Source: Desulfovibrio sp. JC022
Lineage (GTDB): Bacteria; Desulfobacterota; Desulfovibrionia; Desulfovibrionales; Desulfovibrionaceae
DNA length: 59,751 nt
Direction of reading: 5' to 3'
Assembly (NCBI RefSeq): GCF_010470665.1
Contig: NZ_VOPZ01000015.1
Coordinates: 1-59,751 of the forward strand
Shown here: in pieces, positions 9,115 to 17,891 of the stretch
Layout of the letters: the number at the start of each line of letters is the position of its first letter
Position numbering within the stretch: position 1 is the stretch's first letter
Notes under the pieces: generated by a model
The model's input: only the letters and a program-made list of their open reading frames with translations
The model's database searches: none
Told to the model about the DNA's origin: nothing
Position numbers and translations under genes: made by a program

Positions 9115-9166
9115 TTGCCATGAGATTCACGAAAAGCTAGAACTGTTCCTGAAGGTAGGCGTCAGG
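9115..9166 (+). promoter_or_regulatory. Promoter and conserved leader of second porin
   Basis: TTGCCA (9115-9120) and TAGAAC (9138-9143) are spaced by 17 bases. The conserved blocks AGCTAGA (9135) and GCGTCAGG (9159-9166) match those before the first porin at the same offset, so transcription would begin between them and GCGTCAGG would be in the leader RNA. Confidence 0.65.
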
Positions 9167-9209
9167 CAATCGTGCTTAAAATCATTTATTCAGCAAAAGG
9201 ATAAAAACA

Positions 9210-10625
9210 ATGAAAAAACTTGCTATTCTTGCAGTACTCGCATGCATGGTCTTCGGCTTTGCTGCTTCTGCATCTGCAGTTGATCTGGACGCTAAAGGCC
9301 AGTTCCAGTTCCAGATGAACCTGATTGACAATGCGGATTTCCTTAACGACAAGGACTCCACCACCGGCGTACGTGGCGACGACGACCTGAACTTCTGGTT
9401 CCGTGCTCGTACCGAATTCCGTTTCATCGCTAACGAAAACCTCTGGGCAGTTCTGTACACTCAGTACAAAACCCGCATTGGTTCCGCTAACAACGCTAAC
9501 GAAGACGGCAACTCCGGTGCTACCGGTTCTCAGCTGACCGTTAAACGTGCTTACCTGCAGTACCGTTTCCCCGGTACCGAACTCCTGACCACCGCTGGTC
9601 TGGCTCCTGTTGACCTTCCCGGCGCAGCCGCAGGTAACATGGTTCTCGCTGGTACCGAACGTGGCCTGTTCATGATGGAAACCCCCATCACTGACCAGAT
9701 CGCTGTTGCAGCTGCTTTCATCCGTAACACTGACCGTCTCCAGGACGACGGTGGCGTTAACAACCTGAAAGACGAACTGGACATCTTCTACGCTGCTCTG
9801 CCCATCACCATCGATGGTCTTGCTGCTACCCCTTACTTTGCATACGCAATCGTTGGTAACCAGGCTGCTGCTGGCGGCGCTGCTGTTGCTGGTCTTGCTG
9901 CTCCTGCAACTCTTGCACAGACCAAAAACGCTAACGCTTGGTGGCTCGGTACTTCCTTCTCCATGGATATGTTCGATCCCATCGTATTCAACGCTGACAT
10001 CGTTTACGGTTCCGTTGATGCAGACGTAAAACAGAACGATCGTTCCGGTCTGTTCTTTGATGCTTCTCTTGCTTACACCGGTCTGGACTTCGTACAGCCC
10101 AAACTGGTATTCGCTTACGGTACTGGTGAAGACGACAAAACCGAAAACGGTTCCGAGCGTCTGCCCGTTATCGCTAACGACTGGGCTTTCGGTACCACCT
10201 ACTTCGGTGGTTCCGCTCTGACTTCTGCTGACCTCGACAGCAACGAACAGACTGGTTTCTGGACCATCGGTCTCTCCCTCGAGAAGATCTCCTTCTTCGA
10301 AAAACTGAGCCACGACGTTCACTTCCTGTACATTCAGGGTACCAACGATTCCGATCTCATCGAGAACGGTAGCGCAGCTATCACCAACACCAACATCGCT
10401 GCTGACGGTAAATTCCTGACCACCAAGGACAATGCTTTCGAAGTTGACCTCAACACCAACTACCAGATCTATGACGAACTGGCAGCTATCGTTGAACTCG
10501 GCTACGTAAACATGAACCTTGACAAAGACGTTTGGGATGGTTCCCAGGTTACCGGTGCGGCTGCTCGCGCTGGTAAAGATGCTGACTGCTTCAAATTCGC
10601 AGTTGGTCTCGTCTACAAGTTCTAA
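9210..10625 (+). CDS. Outer membrane porin (Desulfovibrio homotrimeric type), paralogue 2
   Basis: This 471-residue barrel protein has a signal peptide (MKKLAILAVLACMVFGFAAS, cut after ASA) and ends in FKFAVGLVYKF with a terminal Phe. It aligns with the first porin over its length; loops around residues 215-230 differ, being Ala-rich here (AAAGGAAVAGLAAPA). Codon choice is strongly restricted (GCT, GGT, AAC, CGT, TTC, CTG), far more than in the first copy, which points to very high expression as a main porin. It has its own promoter and a strong terminator. The strict codon bias also opens a long false frame on the opposite strand. It probably supplies general solute entry; the solutes are unknown. 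Confidence 0.9.
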   Translation: MKKLAILAVLACMVFGFAASASAVDLDAKGQFQFQMNLIDNADFLNDKDSTTGVRGDDDLNFWFRARTEFRFIANENLWAVLYTQYKTRIGSANNANEDGNSGATGSQLTVKRAYLQYRFPGTELLTTAGLAPVDLPGAAAGNMVLAGTERGLFMMETPITDQIAVAAAFIRNTDRLQDDGGVNNLKDELDIFYAALPITIDGLAATPYFAYAIVGNQAAAGGAAVAGLAAPATLAQTKNANAWWLGTSFSMDMFDPIVFNADIVYGSVDADVKQNDRSGLFFDASLAYTGLDFVQPKLVFAYGTGEDDKTENGSERLPVIANDWAFGTTYFGGSALTSADLDSNEQTGFWTIGLSLEKISFFEKLSHDVHFLYIQGTNDSDLIENGSAAITNTNIAADGKFLTTKDNAFEVDLNTNYQIYDELAAIVELGYVNMNLDKDVWDGSQVTGAAARAGKDADCFKFAVGLVYKF

Positions 10626-10660
10626 GAAATCTTAGAAATTTAGCATAGCCTTGACGCCGG

Positions 10661-10695
10661 GGGCCGGAAGTTTGCAAACTTCCGGCCCTTTTTAT
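10661..10695 (+). terminator. Terminator after second porin
   Basis: GGGCCGGAAGTTT and its exact complement AAACTTCCGGCCC form a long GC-rich hairpin (10661-10688), followed by a T run. Confidence 0.92.
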
Positions 10696-10818
10696 TTTGC
10701 CTTACCTCCCTCCTATTCTGCTCGACTTTTGATAAGCATTGCGATAAGGGACAGACACATCAGAAATACTTCTCTTCGTAAGTATCATACTCACCAATCA
10801 CATCTTAAGGACACTTCT

Positions 10819-12123
10819 ATGCCTTGCAGAGATATCACCTATTCCGGACAGCAGGACTGGCCGGAAATCAAGAAATGGCTCGAACTTAGAGTCAACCCGG
10901 ACAGTAAAGTTGACTCCATTGTCAAAGACATCCTCTCTAAAGTAAAATCCGAAGGCGATCAGGCTCTTGTGGATTACACCAAACAGTTCGATTGCCCGGA
11001 CTTCACTCATTCCATGCTCAAGGTCAGTCGGGATCAGCGCGGGCTAGCCTATGCGGAAATCGAATCTCATGACCTCGAAATAATCGAGGAGGCTATCCGC
11101 AATATTAGAAATTTTCATCGTAAGCAGGTTGAGGAATCATGGTGGACCACCGGAGAAGACGGCACCATCCTCGGTCAACTGGTACGCCCGGTTGACCGTG
11201 TTGGCCTGTACGTGCCCGGCGGTCAGGGCGGTGAAACCCCGCTCATCTCGAGCATGATAATGAATGCCGTACCTGCACAGGTTGCCGGGGTTAAGGAAAT
11301 CGCTGTAATCTCCCCTCCCCGTAAGGACGGAACCCTGAACCCGTATATCCTTGCCACTGCGCAAGAACTGGGTATTACCGAAATTTACGCCTCCGGATCT
11401 GCATGGGCTATCGGCGGTATTGCCTACGGAACCGACACCATCCCCCCCTGTGATGTTATCGCAGGACCGGGTAATATTTTTGTTGCGACCGCAAAAGGCC
11501 AGCTGGTTGGTGAAGTAGGCATCGATATGATTGCCGGCCCCAGTGAAGTTGCCATTCTCGCGGATGGAGATTCCGATCCGGCATGGATCGCAGCAGACCT
11601 GCTTTCACAGGCTGAGCACGACCCGCTCGCATCTTCCATCCTTGTTACCTGGGATGATGAGCTTGGCGTAAAAGTCAAATACGAACTTAAGAAACAGGCC
11701 GAACTCCTCCCCCGTGGTGAAATCGCCCTTAAATCTCTTGAGGACTGGGGCGCAATTGTCAAAGTTCCCAATCTTGAAGCCGGAATTGATTTTGTAAACA
11801 AAATGGCTCCAGAGCACTTGGAGCTGGCTTTTGAAGAACCATGGGGAGCTATCGGCCAGATCAAACACGCCGGTGCCATTTTCATGGGCCACTTCACCCC
11901 TGAACCTGTAGGGGACTATTTTGCTGGCCCCAACCATGTTCTGCCCACTGTAGGGACAGCAAGATTTTCATCTGCTCTCTCAGTGGAGACGTTTACTAAA
12001 AAGACAAGTCTGATCTATACTGATCAGAATTATATCAACCGCCACGGCGGTAAAATTGCGAGACTGGCAAGGCTTGAGGGATTAGAAGCTCACGCCCGTT
12101 CTGTCGAAACAAGATTAAAATAA
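10819..12123 (+). CDS. hisD: Histidinol dehydrogenase
   Basis: HisD performs the last two oxidations of histidine synthesis, histidinol to histidine, using NAD and zinc. The start at 10819 is supported by TTAAGGA eight bases upstream; the longer open frame from 10651 begins inside the porin terminator and is rejected. The 434-residue product has GLYVPGG, the GPGNIFVATAKGQLVGEVGI stretch, AGPSEVAILAD, AEHDPLA and PEHLELAFEEPW with the catalytic Glu-His, and GPNHVLPT. It is followed at 12 bases by purC, so the two are likely co-transcribed, linking two pathways that share AICAR. No other his gene is present here. Confidence 0.96.
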   Translation: MPCRDITYSGQQDWPEIKKWLELRVNPDSKVDSIVKDILSKVKSEGDQALVDYTKQFDCPDFTHSMLKVSRDQRGLAYAEIESHDLEIIEEAIRNIRNFHRKQVEESWWTTGEDGTILGQLVRPVDRVGLYVPGGQGGETPLISSMIMNAVPAQVAGVKEIAVISPPRKDGTLNPYILATAQELGITEIYASGSAWAIGGIAYGTDTIPPCDVIAGPGNIFVATAKGQLVGEVGIDMIAGPSEVAILADGDSDPAWIAADLLSQAEHDPLASSILVTWDDELGVKVKYELKKQAELLPRGEIALKSLEDWGAIVKVPNLEAGIDFVNKMAPEHLELAFEEPWGAIGQIKHAGAIFMGHFTPEPVGDYFAGPNHVLPTVGTARFSSALSVETFTKKTSLIYTDQNYINRHGGKIARLARLEGLEAHARSVETRLK

Positions 12124-12135
12124 GAGGATACGCGG

Positions 12136-13035
12136 ATGTCCAAGCATGTTGTTGAAACTGATATCAAGGAACTGAAACTTCTTTCACGCGGCAAAGTTCG
12201 CGATATTTATGAAGTGGATGATGACAAGCTTCTGCTGGTTACCACCGACAGAATCTCCGCTTATGACGTCATCATGCCCAACCCCATTGATGACAAGGGT
12301 AAGATCTTGAACCAGATCACACTCTTCTGGATGGACATGTTCAAAGACATCGTTCCCAATCATTTGATCGCCTCAAAGGTGGACGATTATCCTGAAGTGC
12401 TCCACAAGTACCGTGATCAGCTGGAAGGACGTTCCGTACTGGTCAAAAAAGCCAAACCTCTGCCCATCGAGTGCATTGTGCGCGGCTACATAACCGGTTC
12501 CGGCTGGAAAGATTACCAGAACACCGGCGAAGTCTGCGGCCACAAGCTGCCCGAGGGACTCAAAGAATCTGAAATGCTGGAACAGCCGCTCTTCACGCCC
12601 TCCACCAAAGCGGAGCTGGGTGAACATGATGAGAATATTTCCGTAGAAAAAGCTACTGAAATGCTCGGCAAAGAACTTTTTGACAAAGTCCAGGAAGCTA
12701 CTCTTTCCATCTACAAGCGTGGACGTGACTATGCTCGTGAAAAAGGTATTATCATTGCGGACACAAAATTTGAATTTGGTATTTATGACGGCGAACTGAT
12801 CATTATTGATGAAGTGTTGACTCCGGATTCATCCCGTTTCTGGCCTGTTGAAGGCTACGAAGCAGGCAAATCCCAGCCCAGCTTCGACAAGCAGTTCCTG
12901 CGTGACTGGTTGACTGAAATCAAATTCAACAAGCAGCCTCCGGCTCCAGAAGTCCCTGAAGAAATCGCAACCAAAACCCGCGATAAATACATGGAAGCCT
13001 TCACCCTCTTGACTGAATCAGAACTTGACGCTTAA
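12136..13035 (+). CDS. purC: SAICAR synthetase
   Basis: PurC joins aspartate to CAIR using ATP, a middle step of purine synthesis. The 299-residue product has the family markers [57 protein letters not shown] and [15 protein letters not shown]. It is longer than the 237-residue E. coli type and belongs to the longer form also seen in yeast Ade1. GAGGA lies 9 bases before the ATG. It sits directly after hisD and 38 bases before fabI. The mix of his, pur and fab genes suggests a general anabolic unit, not a pathway operon. Confidence 0.96.
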   Translation: MSKHVVETDIKELKLLSRGKVRDIYEVDDDKLLLVTTDRISAYDVIMPNPIDDKGKILNQITLFWMDMFKDIVPNHLIASKVDDYPEVLHKYRDQLEGRSVLVKKAKPLPIECIVRGYITGSGWKDYQNTGEVCGHKLPEGLKESEMLEQPLFTPSTKAELGEHDENISVEKATEMLGKELFDKVQEATLSIYKRGRDYAREKGIIIADTKFEFGIYDGELIIIDEVLTPDSSRFWPVEGYEAGKSQPSFDKQFLRDWLTEIKFNKQPPAPEVPEEIATKTRDKYMEAFTLLTESELDA

Positions 13036-13073
13036 TAGATTTAAAAATTAAGTAGCAAAATAAGGAGATCTCA

Positions 13074-13838
13074 ATGCTTCTGAAAGGTAAAAAAGCACTG
13101 ATTTTCGGTGTTGCTAACAAAAAAAGCATTGCTTACGGCATCGCCAAGCAGTTCAAAGAACAGGGAGCCGAACTGGCTTTCAGCTATGTTAATGATGCCA
13201 TCAAGAAACGTGTCGAACCCATTAGCGAAGAACTGGGCGGCGCATTCACTTTCCAGTGTGACGTACAGAGCGATGAAAGTATCGCTGCTTCCGTAGCAGA
13301 AGTGAAAGAGATGTGGGGAGACTTTGATATCCTCATCCACTCAGTTGCTTTCGCTAACCGCGATGACCTTAAGAAAAGATACATCGAAACTTCCCGCGAC
13401 GGTTTCCACCTCGCCATGGATGTATCTGCCTACTCTCTGGTCAGCCTCTGTAACGCCTACGAAGACATGATCAAGCCCGGCGGTTCCGTCATGGCTATGA
13501 CCTATCTCGGATCAAGCAGAGTCATCACCAATTACAATGTAATGGGTGTAGCCAAAGCGACTCTTGAGGCCAGCGTTCGTTACCTTGCCGTAGATCTCGG
13601 CGAGAAAAATGTCCGTATCAATGCCATCAGCGCAGGACCTATCAAGACCCTTGCAGCTTCCGGCATTTCCAGCTTCAAAGACATTTTCAGACACATTGAA
13701 GAGCGCGCACCGCTCAAACGCAATGTAACCACTGAAGATGTTGGTAAAACTGCTGTTTACTACGCATCCGACCTTTCCGCCGGTGTTACCGGGGAAACTC
13801 ACTTCGTAGATTGCGGTTACAATATTCTCGGAATTTAA
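13074..13838 (+). CDS. fabI: Enoyl-ACP reductase (NADH) FabI
   Basis: FabI reduces the trans-2 double bond of enoyl-ACP in the final step of each round of fatty-acid elongation. The 254-residue protein is a short-chain dehydrogenase variant: GVANKKSIAYGIA at the nucleotide-binding site, LIHSVAFA after the fourth strand, and the FabI-type catalytic spacing of Tyr and Lys in YNVMGVAK (with an upstream Tyr in MTYLGS). The C-terminal part ASGISSFKDIF matches the flexible substrate loop. An AAGGAG site precedes the ATG. A strong terminator ends the hisD-purC-fabI unit just after it. Confidence 0.95.
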   Translation: MLLKGKKALIFGVANKKSIAYGIAKQFKEQGAELAFSYVNDAIKKRVEPISEELGGAFTFQCDVQSDESIAASVAEVKEMWGDFDILIHSVAFANRDDLKKRYIETSRDGFHLAMDVSAYSLVSLCNAYEDMIKPGGSVMAMTYLGSSRVITNYNVMGVAKATLEASVRYLAVDLGEKNVRINAISAGPIKTLAASGISSFKDIFRHIEERAPLKRNVTTEDVGKTAVYYASDLSAGVTGETHFVDCGYNILGI

Positions 13839-13862
13839 TTCCATCGGTTCTTGAATCCTATT

Positions 13863-13900
13863 GCCGGAAGCTTTTTTAAGGCTTCCGGCTTTTCTTTTTT
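13863..13900 (+). terminator. Terminator after fabI
   Basis: GCCGGAAGC and GCTTCCGGC form a nine-pair stem (13863-13889) followed by TTTTCTTTTTT. Confidence 0.92.
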
Positions 13901-13922
13901 TACGATATATTCTCTTTCTTGC

Positions 13923-13951
13923 TTGACAGAAGTGAGCCCAGGGAATAATGA
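13923..13951 (+). promoter_or_regulatory. Promoter of rpsF operon
   Basis: TTGACA (13923-13928) matches the -35 consensus exactly. TAATGA (13946-13951) follows after 17 bases. It lies about 60 bases before rpsF and just past the fabI terminator. Confidence 0.75.
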
Positions 13952-14010
13952 TCCTTTTTTGCCTTGCCCTTATATAGGAAAGGGCCACAGACCATAAGGA
14001 GGTTTTATAA

Positions 14011-14322
14011 ATGCTCAGAAAGTATGAAGCACTGTTGCTTTTGAGCCCTGAACTTGCGAGCGACAGCCGCAAGGAACTCGTTGAAGGACTCATCGCAATC
14101 ATCGACCGCGAAGGCGGCAAAATGGATGAGATCGACGATTGGGGTTCCCGCCAGCTGGCTTACCCTGTCCAGAACCAGACTCGTGGATACTATGTCCGCC
14201 TCGTATTCGACGCACCCGGCCCGCTGGTTGCTGAACTCGAGCGCAACATTCGTATCACCGATGGAATCTTCAAGTTCGTTACTGTCAAACTTGATGAAAC
14301 CGTAAAGGCAGAGGAGGCTTAA
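14011..14322 (+). CDS. rpsF: 30S ribosomal protein S6
   Basis: S6 binds the central domain of 16S rRNA together with S18. The 103-residue protein has the usual start [13 protein letters not shown] and the stretch [20 protein letters not shown], and ends with a short Lys/Glu tail. AAGGAGG precedes the ATG. It leads the cluster rpsF-rpsR-rplI-dnaB, an order common in many bacteria. In other bacteria S6 with S18 can bind the leader of this operon and repress it; the roughly 50-base leader here could be tested for that, but no matching fold was worked out by eye. Confidence 0.97.
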   Translation: MLRKYEALLLLSPELASDSRKELVEGLIAIIDREGGKMDEIDDWGSRQLAYPVQNQTRGYYVRLVFDAPGPLVAELERNIRITDGIFKFVTVKLDETVKAEEA

Positions 14323-14324
14323 TC

Positions 14325-14585
14325 ATGGCGTTCAAAAGAAAATTCACACCCAAAAGAAAGTTCTGCCGCTTTTGCGCGGATAAGAACCTTCCTCTCGATT
14401 ATAAACGTCCTGACATTCTCAAGGACTTCGTAACCGAGCGCGGCAAAATTATTGCCCGCAGAATCACCGGTACATGCGCTAAGCATCAGCGTCGTCTGAC
14501 CACTGAAATCAAACGTTCCAGACAGATGGCACTCATGCACTACACTACTGTGCATAGCACCGATGTTAAGAAAAAGAGTATCTAG
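14325..14585 (+). CDS. rpsR: 30S ribosomal protein S18
   Basis: S18 sits next to S6 on the small subunit platform. The 86-residue protein has the conserved core [18 protein letters not shown] and [20 protein letters not shown], preceded by a FCRFCADK segment with two Cys residues. With only these Cys near the N-terminus and CAKH later it may be a zinc-binding form, but that is inference. Its ATG is two bases after the rpsF stop codon, implying coupled translation. Confidence 0.97.
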   Translation: MAFKRKFTPKRKFCRFCADKNLPLDYKRPDILKDFVTERGKIIARRITGTCAKHQRRLTTEIKRSRQMALMHYTTVHSTDVKKKSI

Positions 14586-14594
14586 GGGGACTAC

Positions 14595-15137
14595 ATGAAA
14601 CTTATTTTACGTGCCGATGTAGACGCTCTTGGTAGTCTTGGTGACATTGTTACCGTTAAAGCTGGTTATGGCCGTAACTACCTGATTCCTCAGGGACTGG
14701 CTATGCCCGCTTCCGAAGCTAACCTCAAGCAGTTCGACCTTGAGAAAAGAAAGCTTCAGGAAATGGCTGACAATCTCCGCACTCAGGCAGAAGGTCTCAG
14801 AGACAGACTGGCTGAAGTTGAAGTTAACATTGAAGTTCGTGTCGGTGAAGGCGAAAAACTGTACGGTTCCGTAACCGCAGTTAACATCGCTGACGCTCTC
14901 GCAGAAATGGATTTCGACATCGACCGCAGAAAAATCCTGCTGTCCGATCCTATCCGTTCCCTCGGTGAGTACGACATCGAAATTAAACTCCACCCCGAAG
15001 TTCGCGGTGAAGTTAAACTGGTAGTAGCCAAAGTTGGCGGACCGGTTGAAGAAGAGCCCGCAGAAGAGGTTGAAGCACCCGCTGAAACCGAAGCACCCGT
15101 AGCGGAAGCAGATGCAGAAGCAGAAGCAGAAGCGTAA
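14595..15137 (+). CDS. rplI: 50S ribosomal protein L9 with acidic tail
   Basis: L9 binds 23S rRNA near the L1 stalk and helps keep reading frame. The 180-residue product has the normal two domains, with VKAGYGRNYLIPQGLA in the N-terminal half. After about residue 150 it carries a tail of some 30 residues made almost only of Glu, Ala, Pro and Asp (ending ADAEAEAEA), which ordinary L9 (about 150 residues) lacks. The last 26 bases of rplI also encode the start of dnaB in another frame. GGGGGA precedes the ATG. Confidence 0.96.
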   Translation: MKLILRADVDALGSLGDIVTVKAGYGRNYLIPQGLAMPASEANLKQFDLEKRKLQEMADNLRTQAEGLRDRLAEVEVNIEVRVGEGEKLYGSVTAVNIADALAEMDFDIDRRKILLSDPIRSLGEYDIEIKLHPEVRGEVKLVVAKVGGPVEEEPAEEVEAPAETEAPVAEADAEAEAEA

Positions 15138-16539
15138 ATCAGGCTCAGACTACAATTCGGGCGGAGCGTCTAACGACGCTTCGTCCGATCTTTTGCGTAA
15201 GGTCCCTCCCCATAACCTCGAAGCCGAACAGGCTGTGCTTGGCGGAGTCTTTTTAAGCAACACCATTTTCAACGACCTTGTTGATATCGTCAAATCAGAC
15301 GCATTCTACTCCCCTGCCCATCAGGAAATTTTCCGGGCCTTTGAAGATCTCTACGGTCGAAATGCGCCCATCGATCTGATTACTGTCAGTGAATATCTCA
15401 CCGCTAAAGGTACTATCGATTCAGTAGGTGGCCCTGTATATCTAGCTGAACTTGCCAACTCTGTTGTAAGTTCCGCAAATGCTCTGCATCATGCTGAAAT
15501 TGTAGCGGAAAAAGGTATCCAGCGCAGTCTGATCGATACCGCTGCCAACATCATCAATGAAAGCTTTGAAGCTCAAGACGTCAAGGAACTGCTGGATCAC
15601 TCCGAGCAGGCTATCTTTGATATCACTGACTCCAAAAAGACTACCACCATCAAAGGTAGTAAAGCTCTCATTCAGGAAGTATTTCAGGATCTTGAAAATA
15701 GAGTCGCCCAAAAGTCATTAGTTACCGGCATAACTACCACATATCACAAATTCGATGAGATGACTGCGGGGCTGCAAAACTCCGATCTGATAATTATCGC
15801 CGGACGTCCCAGTATGGGTAAAACCGCGTTTGCTTTGAACGTGGCCATGCGTGCCGCGCTGCATTCCGGAGTTACCACCGCTGTCTTTTCCCTTGAAATG
15901 GCAATGGGACAGCTGATGACCCGTATGCTTGCCTGTCACGGCAAAGTCGACCTTTCCCGACTCAGAACCGGACAGTTGGACGACGAGGACTGGGCCAAAC
16001 TCTATGACGCTGCTCAGGACTTGACAGAAGCACCCATTTTTATTGATGATACACCCGCTATTTCTACCATGGAACTGCGCGCAAGATGCAGGCGCCTTAA
16101 ATCCCAGCACAACCTTGGGCTGGTGATGGTAGATTACCTGCAACTTATGCGCTCAAGTGCGCGTGTTGACTCTCGTGAACAGGAAATTTCCGATATTTCA
16201 CGGACACTCAAAGCACTGGCTAAAGAACTGAATATTCCAGTCATCGCCCTGTCGCAGCTTAACCGTAAAGTTGAAGAACGTACTGACAAACGTCCCATGA
16301 TGTCTGACCTGCGTGAATCCGGTGCTATTGAGCAGGATGCTGACATTATTCTCTTCCTTTACCGCGAAGATTTCTACAACAAAAAAGAAGACAAACCTAT
16401 CACCAATACTGCGGAAGTTATCATCGGTAAGCAGCGTAACGGCCCTACGGGTATTGTTGAGTTGGCCTTCTTCGGTCCTTATACAGCATTTGAAAACCTT
16501 GCTGCCGATCCATATCCGTCAGAATATGACGATGAATAA
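15112..16539 (+). CDS. dnaB: Replicative DNA helicase DnaB
   Basis: DnaB is the hexameric helicase that unwinds DNA ahead of the replication fork. The 475-residue protein has the N-terminal domain (VPPHNLEAEQAVLGGVFLS), a linker, and a RecA-like ATPase with Walker A GRPSMGKTAFALN, Walker B LVMVDYLQLM, and the conserved ALSQLNRKVEERTDKRP and DLRESGAIEQDAD. The start at 15112 lies inside rplI; GGAAG sits four bases upstream. It gives a basic opening, MQKQKQKRKSG. Later starts would cut into the conserved N-terminal domain or need a TTG, so this start is preferred but not certain. Confidence 0.95.
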   Translation: MQKQKQKRKSGSDYNSGGASNDASSDLLRKVPPHNLEAEQAVLGGVFLSNTIFNDLVDIVKSDAFYSPAHQEIFRAFEDLYGRNAPIDLITVSEYLTAKGTIDSVGGPVYLAELANSVVSSANALHHAEIVAEKGIQRSLIDTAANIINESFEAQDVKELLDHSEQAIFDITDSKKTTTIKGSKALIQEVFQDLENRVAQKSLVTGITTTYHKFDEMTAGLQNSDLIIIAGRPSMGKTAFALNVAMRAALHSGVTTAVFSLEMAMGQLMTRMLACHGKVDLSRLRTGQLDDEDWAKLYDAAQDLTEAPIFIDDTPAISTMELRARCRRLKSQHNLGLVMVDYLQLMRSSARVDSREQEISDISRTLKALAKELNIPVIALSQLNRKVEERTDKRPMMSDLRESGAIEQDADIILFLYREDFYNKKEDKPITNTAEVIIGKQRNGPTGIVELAFFGPYTAFENLAADPYPSEYDDE

Positions 16540-16592
16540 TCGGATATTATTTATGACGTGATGCACTGAAAACATCTACACGGAGAAAATTA

Positions 16593-17888
16593 ATGTATTT
16601 TCATGAAGCCGAAACCCTTGAGAGGGGCAAACTGGAAGAACTTCAAGTTCAAAGACTGAAAAAAACCATCGAGCTGGCTGCAAATTCTCCGTATTATAGT
16701 GAAGTTTTCAAAAAAAACAGCATCGATCCATCTATCATCAAAACAGCTGGTGATGTAACCAAGCTTCCCTTTACCACCAAAGACGACCTGCGCTCCCAGT
16801 ACCCTTACGGATTGCTGACCCAGTCGCTGGATAATTTCGTGCGTCTGCACGCTTCCTCCGGTACCACCGGAACCCCCACCGCAGTCCTCTACACCCAGAA
16901 GGACCTTGATACATGGGCCGACCTCATGGCCCGCTCCATGTACGCAGTAGGTGTGCGTAAAAGCGACGTACTTCAAAATATGTCCGGTTACGGCCTGTTC
17001 ACCGGGGGGCTCGGTATCCATTACGGTTCCGAACGTCTCGGTTGTTTGACCGTACCTGCCGGTGCCGGTAATACCAAACGCCAGATCAAGCTTATTCGCG
17101 ATTTCAATGTAACCGCCCTGCACATCATCCCCTCTTTCGCTCTCTACTTTGCGGCTAAAGTCCGTGAAGAAGGCTACAATCCAGCTGAAATGCCTTGGAA
17201 GGTAGCCCTGATCGGTGCGGAGCCACATACTGAGCATACCCGCCGTAAAATCGAAGAACTGATGCACATCAAAGCTTACAACTCCTACGGGCTGTCTGAA
17301 ATGAACGGTCCGGGTGTAGCTTTTGAATGTATAGAGCAGGACGGCATGCATGTCTGGGAAGATGCTTACATCGCCGAAATCATCAACCCCGAAACCGGGG
17401 AACACGTTGCTGAAGGGGAAGTGGGCGAATTGGTCATGACCACCCTGACCCGCGAAGGTATGCCTATTATCCGTTACCGCACTCGCGACTTAACCCGATT
17501 TATTCCCGGCCAGTGCAAATGTGGACGTACTTCACGCCGCATTGACCGCATCATGGGCCGCGCTGATGACATGCTCATTCTCAAAGGTGTGAACATCTAT
17601 CCCATGCAGATTGAAAAGATCATCATGGGCATCCCCGAAGTGGGCCAGAACTACCTGATTGAGCTGTACAAAGAAGGTCTCATGGATCAGATCAGGGTCA
17701 AGGTGGAAATCAAGGAAGAATATTTCATCGAAGACATGCGCGCGCTTCAGGGCATTCAGAAGAAGATTGCCGGAATGCTCCGCGATGAAATCCTCATAAC
17801 CCCCAGAGTCGAACTGGTTCAGCACAATTCCATTCCCAAAGCTGAAGGAAAGGCTGTACGTGTTGTAGATCTCAGGGATGAGGAATAG
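16593..17888 (+). CDS. Phenylacetate-CoA ligase family protein (PaaK type)
   Basis: This enzyme class activates aryl acids such as phenylacetate to the CoA thioester, with AMP as intermediate. The 431-residue protein shows the AMP-binding loop HASSGTTGTPTAVLYT, the AYNSYGLSEMNGPG stretch, IRYRTRDLTRFIPGQCKCGR with paired Cys, and GRADDMLILKGVNIYPMQIE. Length and motifs fit PaaK. In anaerobes such ligases often act in breakdown of aromatic amino acids or their acids, with indolepyruvate oxidoreductase; none of those partners lies here, so the exact substrate is open. A GGAG site lies before the ATG. The next gene starts three bases after its stop. Confidence 0.9.
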   Translation: MYFHEAETLERGKLEELQVQRLKKTIELAANSPYYSEVFKKNSIDPSIIKTAGDVTKLPFTTKDDLRSQYPYGLLTQSLDNFVRLHASSGTTGTPTAVLYTQKDLDTWADLMARSMYAVGVRKSDVLQNMSGYGLFTGGLGIHYGSERLGCLTVPAGAGNTKRQIKLIRDFNVTALHIIPSFALYFAAKVREEGYNPAEMPWKVALIGAEPHTEHTRRKIEELMHIKAYNSYGLSEMNGPGVAFECIEQDGMHVWEDAYIAEIINPETGEHVAEGEVGELVMTTLTREGMPIIRYRTRDLTRFIPGQCKCGRTSRRIDRIMGRADDMLILKGVNIYPMQIEKIIMGIPEVGQNYLIELYKEGLMDQIRVKVEIKEEYFIEDMRALQGIQKKIAGMLRDEILITPRVELVQHNSIPKAEGKAVRVVDLRDEE

Positions 17889-17891
17889 AAT

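Noticed and set aside
9186-10322. A 378-residue open frame opposite the second porin
   Set aside because: It is the mirror of a strongly codon-biased gene. It has no ribosome binding site and reads as low-complexity Ser/Val/Thr; the plus-strand porin has signal peptide, promoter and terminator.
10651-10818. Longer start for hisD
   Set aside because: The extension begins inside the porin terminator hairpin and is not like HisD; the ATG at 10819 has its own ribosome binding site.
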